From: Arthrobacter sp. AQ5-05
GTDB lineage: Bacteria; Actinomycetota; Actinomycetes; Actinomycetales; Micrococcaceae
Direction: 5' to 3'
Length of the DNA: 64,000 nucleotides
Assembly: GCF_003287975.1 (NCBI RefSeq)
Contig: NZ_QMKQ01000003.1
Coordinates: 1 to 64,000 of the forward strand
The notes under the pieces were generated by a model, which worked only from the letters and a program-made list of their open reading frames with translations, was not told the DNA's origin and ran no database searches. Below are positions 62,316 to 64,000 of this stretch, piece after piece; the stretch's first letter is position 1; each line of letters opens with the position of its first letter. The translations under genes and the position numbers were made by a program.

Positions 62316-64000
62316 GTGAACAAGTCACGGAACACGCAGGCCACGGCCACCAAGGTCGAGGCATCGATGCCAGGCAAGAGGCTCTGGCTCCTGCTGACCC
62401 TTCCCGCACTCGTTGTCGGGGTGCTGGTGATCATTGCGGCCAGCTATTTTGCCGGTACCGCCCAGACCAGTGAGCTGGGGGACCCCGGGCCCTTCGTGCG
62501 TTGGGCGCTGCCCGCCGCCAAGGCGCTTCACCACTCCTCGATGGCCATCACGATCGCCGCCCTGGTTTTCGCCGCAACCATCCTGCCGCGTTCCACCCGG
62601 CCCAAGCGCCCGGAACCGGGCACGCACGACACCGACGGCGGCCAAACCCACCCCGTCTTTGCCCGCACCATGAACCTGGCCGCCGCTTCCGGAATGGTCT
62701 GGACTGTGTCTGCGGCCGCGGTGCTGGTCTTCACCTTCTGGGACCTGGTCGGCAAGCCGATGAGCGCCGACCCCAGCTACACCTCCGCCATGCTCGACTA
62801 CGTCCTGAACATCTCCGTGGGCCGGGCCTGGGCCTGGATGATCGTGATTGCCGCGATCACCTCCTCCCTGGCCTTCGGCGTGCGCTCCCCGGCCTGGGTC
62901 GGGGCCACGACCGCCTTCTCCTTCGCCGGGATCCTGCCGATGTCGCTGATCGGCCACGCCGCCGGCGGAGACGACCACTGGGGTGCGGTCAACTCGATCA
63001 TGTTGCACCTGGCCGGGGTGTGCCTGTGGTTCGGCGGCATCGTGGTGCTGGCCGCGCTGGCACCGCTGCTGGCAACCAAGGCCCCGGGACGCTTTACCGG
63101 CACCCGGCCGATCCTGGCCGGCACCGTGCTGCACCGATTCTCCGCGCTGGCCACCATCTCCATCATCCTGGTTGCCGGCTCCGGCGTCGTGAACGCGACC
63201 ATCCGCATCACCGACTGGGACCAGTGGATGACCCCCTACGGATGGCTGGTGATCGCCAAGACCCTGGCCACCATCGCCCTGGGCGCGCTGGGCCTGGCCC
63301 ACCGCCGCCGGGTCATCCCCGCGCTGGAAGCCGGAAAGCTTGCGGCAACCCGCGCGGCCTGGCTGGTCGTGGGAGCCGAAACCATCATCATGGCCACGGT
63401 CATGGCCCTGGCCACCGTGCTGGCCCGCACCGCGCCGCCCACCCCCGACACCGCCCCGGTGCTGCCCACCCCGGCACGACTGCTCACCGGGTACGAACTG
63501 CCCCCGGAGCTGACCAACTCCAGCTGGATGGAGGTCTGGCGCTTTGACTGGCTGTGGATCGCCATCGTGCTTTTCCTGGCGATCGCCTACCTGTGGGCCG
63601 TGGTGACGGTGCGCCGGCGCGGAGACAAATGGTCGATCCTGCTGACCATCTCCTGGCTCCTCGGACTGACGGCCCTGTTCTACTTCACCTCGGGCGCGCT
63701 GGCCGTCTACGGCAAGATCCTGTTCTCCGTGCACATGGTGGACCACATGGCCCTGACCATGGTGGCCCCGCTGCTCCTGGTGGTCGGATCGCCCGTCACC
63801 CTGGCGTTGAAGGCACTGGGCTCGCGCACCGACGGAACCCGTGGGCCCCGTGAATGGATCCTGGTGCTGGTGCACTCGAAGTTCTCTGCCGTCGTCACCA
63901 ACCCGCTCTTTGCCGCGGCCAACTTCGCCGGTTCCATCATCATCTTCTACGAATCCTCGGCCTTCGGCTTCGCGCTGCGCAACCACATGGGCCACGAGCT
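62316..64000 (+). CDS. CopD-CtaG fusion membrane protein, partial (3' end outside window)
   Basis: From GTG 62316 (GAGAGG five bases upstream) the frame is open to the window edge (561 codons). The N-terminal ~350 residues are a CopD-like copper channel (multiple helices; GHAAGGDDHWGAVNSIMLHLAGVCLWFGG). A CtaG-like domain, a cytochrome oxidase assembly family, begins near FDWLWIAIVLFLAIAYLW and continues as VHMVDHMALTMVAPLLLVVG, with histidines for copper. Actinobacteria often fuse the two. It would import copper received from CopC/PCuAC and deliver it for oxidase assembly. The C-terminus is not visible. Confidence 0.88.
   Translation, partial: MNKSRNTQATATKVEASMPGKRLWLLLTLPALVVGVLVIIAASYFAGTAQTSELGDPGPFVRWALPAAKALHHSSMAITIAALVFAATILPRSTRPKRPEPGTHDTDGGQTHPVFARTMNLAAASGMVWTVSAAAVLVFTFWDLVGKPMSADPSYTSAMLDYVLNISVGRAWAWMIVIAAITSSLAFGVRSPAWVGATTAFSFAGILPMSLIGHAAGGDDHWGAVNSIMLHLAGVCLWFGGIVVLAALAPLLATKAPGRFTGTRPILAGTVLHRFSALATISIILVAGSGVVNATIRITDWDQWMTPYGWLVIAKTLATIALGALGLAHRRRVIPALEAGKLAATRAAWLVVGAETIIMATVMALATVLARTAPPTPDTAPVLPTPARLLTGYELPPELTNSSWMEVWRFDWLWIAIVLFLAIAYLWAVVTVRRRGDKWSILLTISWLLGLTALFYFTSGALAVYGKILFSVHMVDHMALTMVAPLLLVVGSPVTLALKALGSRTDGTRGPREWILVLVHSKFSAVVTNPLFAAANFAGSIIIFYESSAFGFALRNHMGHE

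Overview
The window is high-GC DNA (roughly two-thirds G+C by eye) with dense, mostly short-spaced genes. The gene content (single-chain SdaA, HU starting MAMNRSEL, Micrococcaceae-style amine catabolism, a copper amine oxidase very like the Arthrobacter globiformis phenylethylamine oxidase, MgtE, BaeRF/Vms1-type protein, actinobacterial CopD-CtaG fusion) points to an actinobacterium of the Arthrobacter/Paeniglutamicibacter/Glutamicibacter group. This is an inference from protein resemblance. No rRNA, tRNA, CRISPR array, phage or replication origin was seen.

Layout. 0-4.3 kb: the start of a formaldehyde dehydrogenase (leftward), an RNase HI fused to an NTF2-like domain, a serine hydrolase, a GDSL hydrolase and a broken VIT-type transporter gene. 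4.4-12.1 kb: a glycine-to-pyruvate block: promoter, tandem glycine riboswitch, gcvP-gcvT-gcvH-glyA, then sdaA. 12.1-18.4 kb: GNAT, a long structured leader plus mgtE, a BaeRF/Vms1-like protein, an orphan zinc-binding lipoprotein with a possible Zur box, and YibE/F. 18.6-19.5 kb: a decayed methyltransferase and a hypothetical gene.

19.5-54.5 kb is a long amine, polyamine and amino-acid catabolic region. It holds a translationally coupled FAD oxidase-cupin-aminoaldehyde dehydrogenase operon, and an amidohydrolase facing a TetR gene across a perfect palindrome. A phenylethylamine-oxidase module follows (membrane protein, copper amine oxidase, TetR with palindrome, FeaR-like AraC regulator, APC permease, aldehyde dehydrogenase). 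Next come three small envelope genes, an omega-aminotransferase plus methylmalonate-semialdehyde dehydrogenase facing a PucR regulator, a DAACS symporter, a large acyl-CoA dehydrogenase, and a SufR-like regulator facing a small membrane protein. After a TnpB remnant abutting a 5'-truncated MFS pump come an aminotransferase with an Lrp regulator, facing a five-gene polyamine ABC operon with two tandem binding proteins. Together these supply uptake (PotDD'ABC, APC), deamination (aminotransferases, FAD oxidase, copper oxidase) and aldehyde oxidation (three ALDHs), with local regulators for several modules.

54.6-58.8 kb: housekeeping. A long, comparatively AT-rich leader precedes rpmB-rpmG-rpsN, all encoding cysteine-poor, zinc-free ribosomal protein forms, followed by DUF1992, an SDR and HU. 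58.8-64 kb: a copper-handling cluster (membrane protein, CopC, PCuAC chaperone, Tat-exported DyP peroxidase, CopD-CtaG fusion cut by the window edge) behind a three-half-site operator. Well-formed hairpins separate most transcription units.
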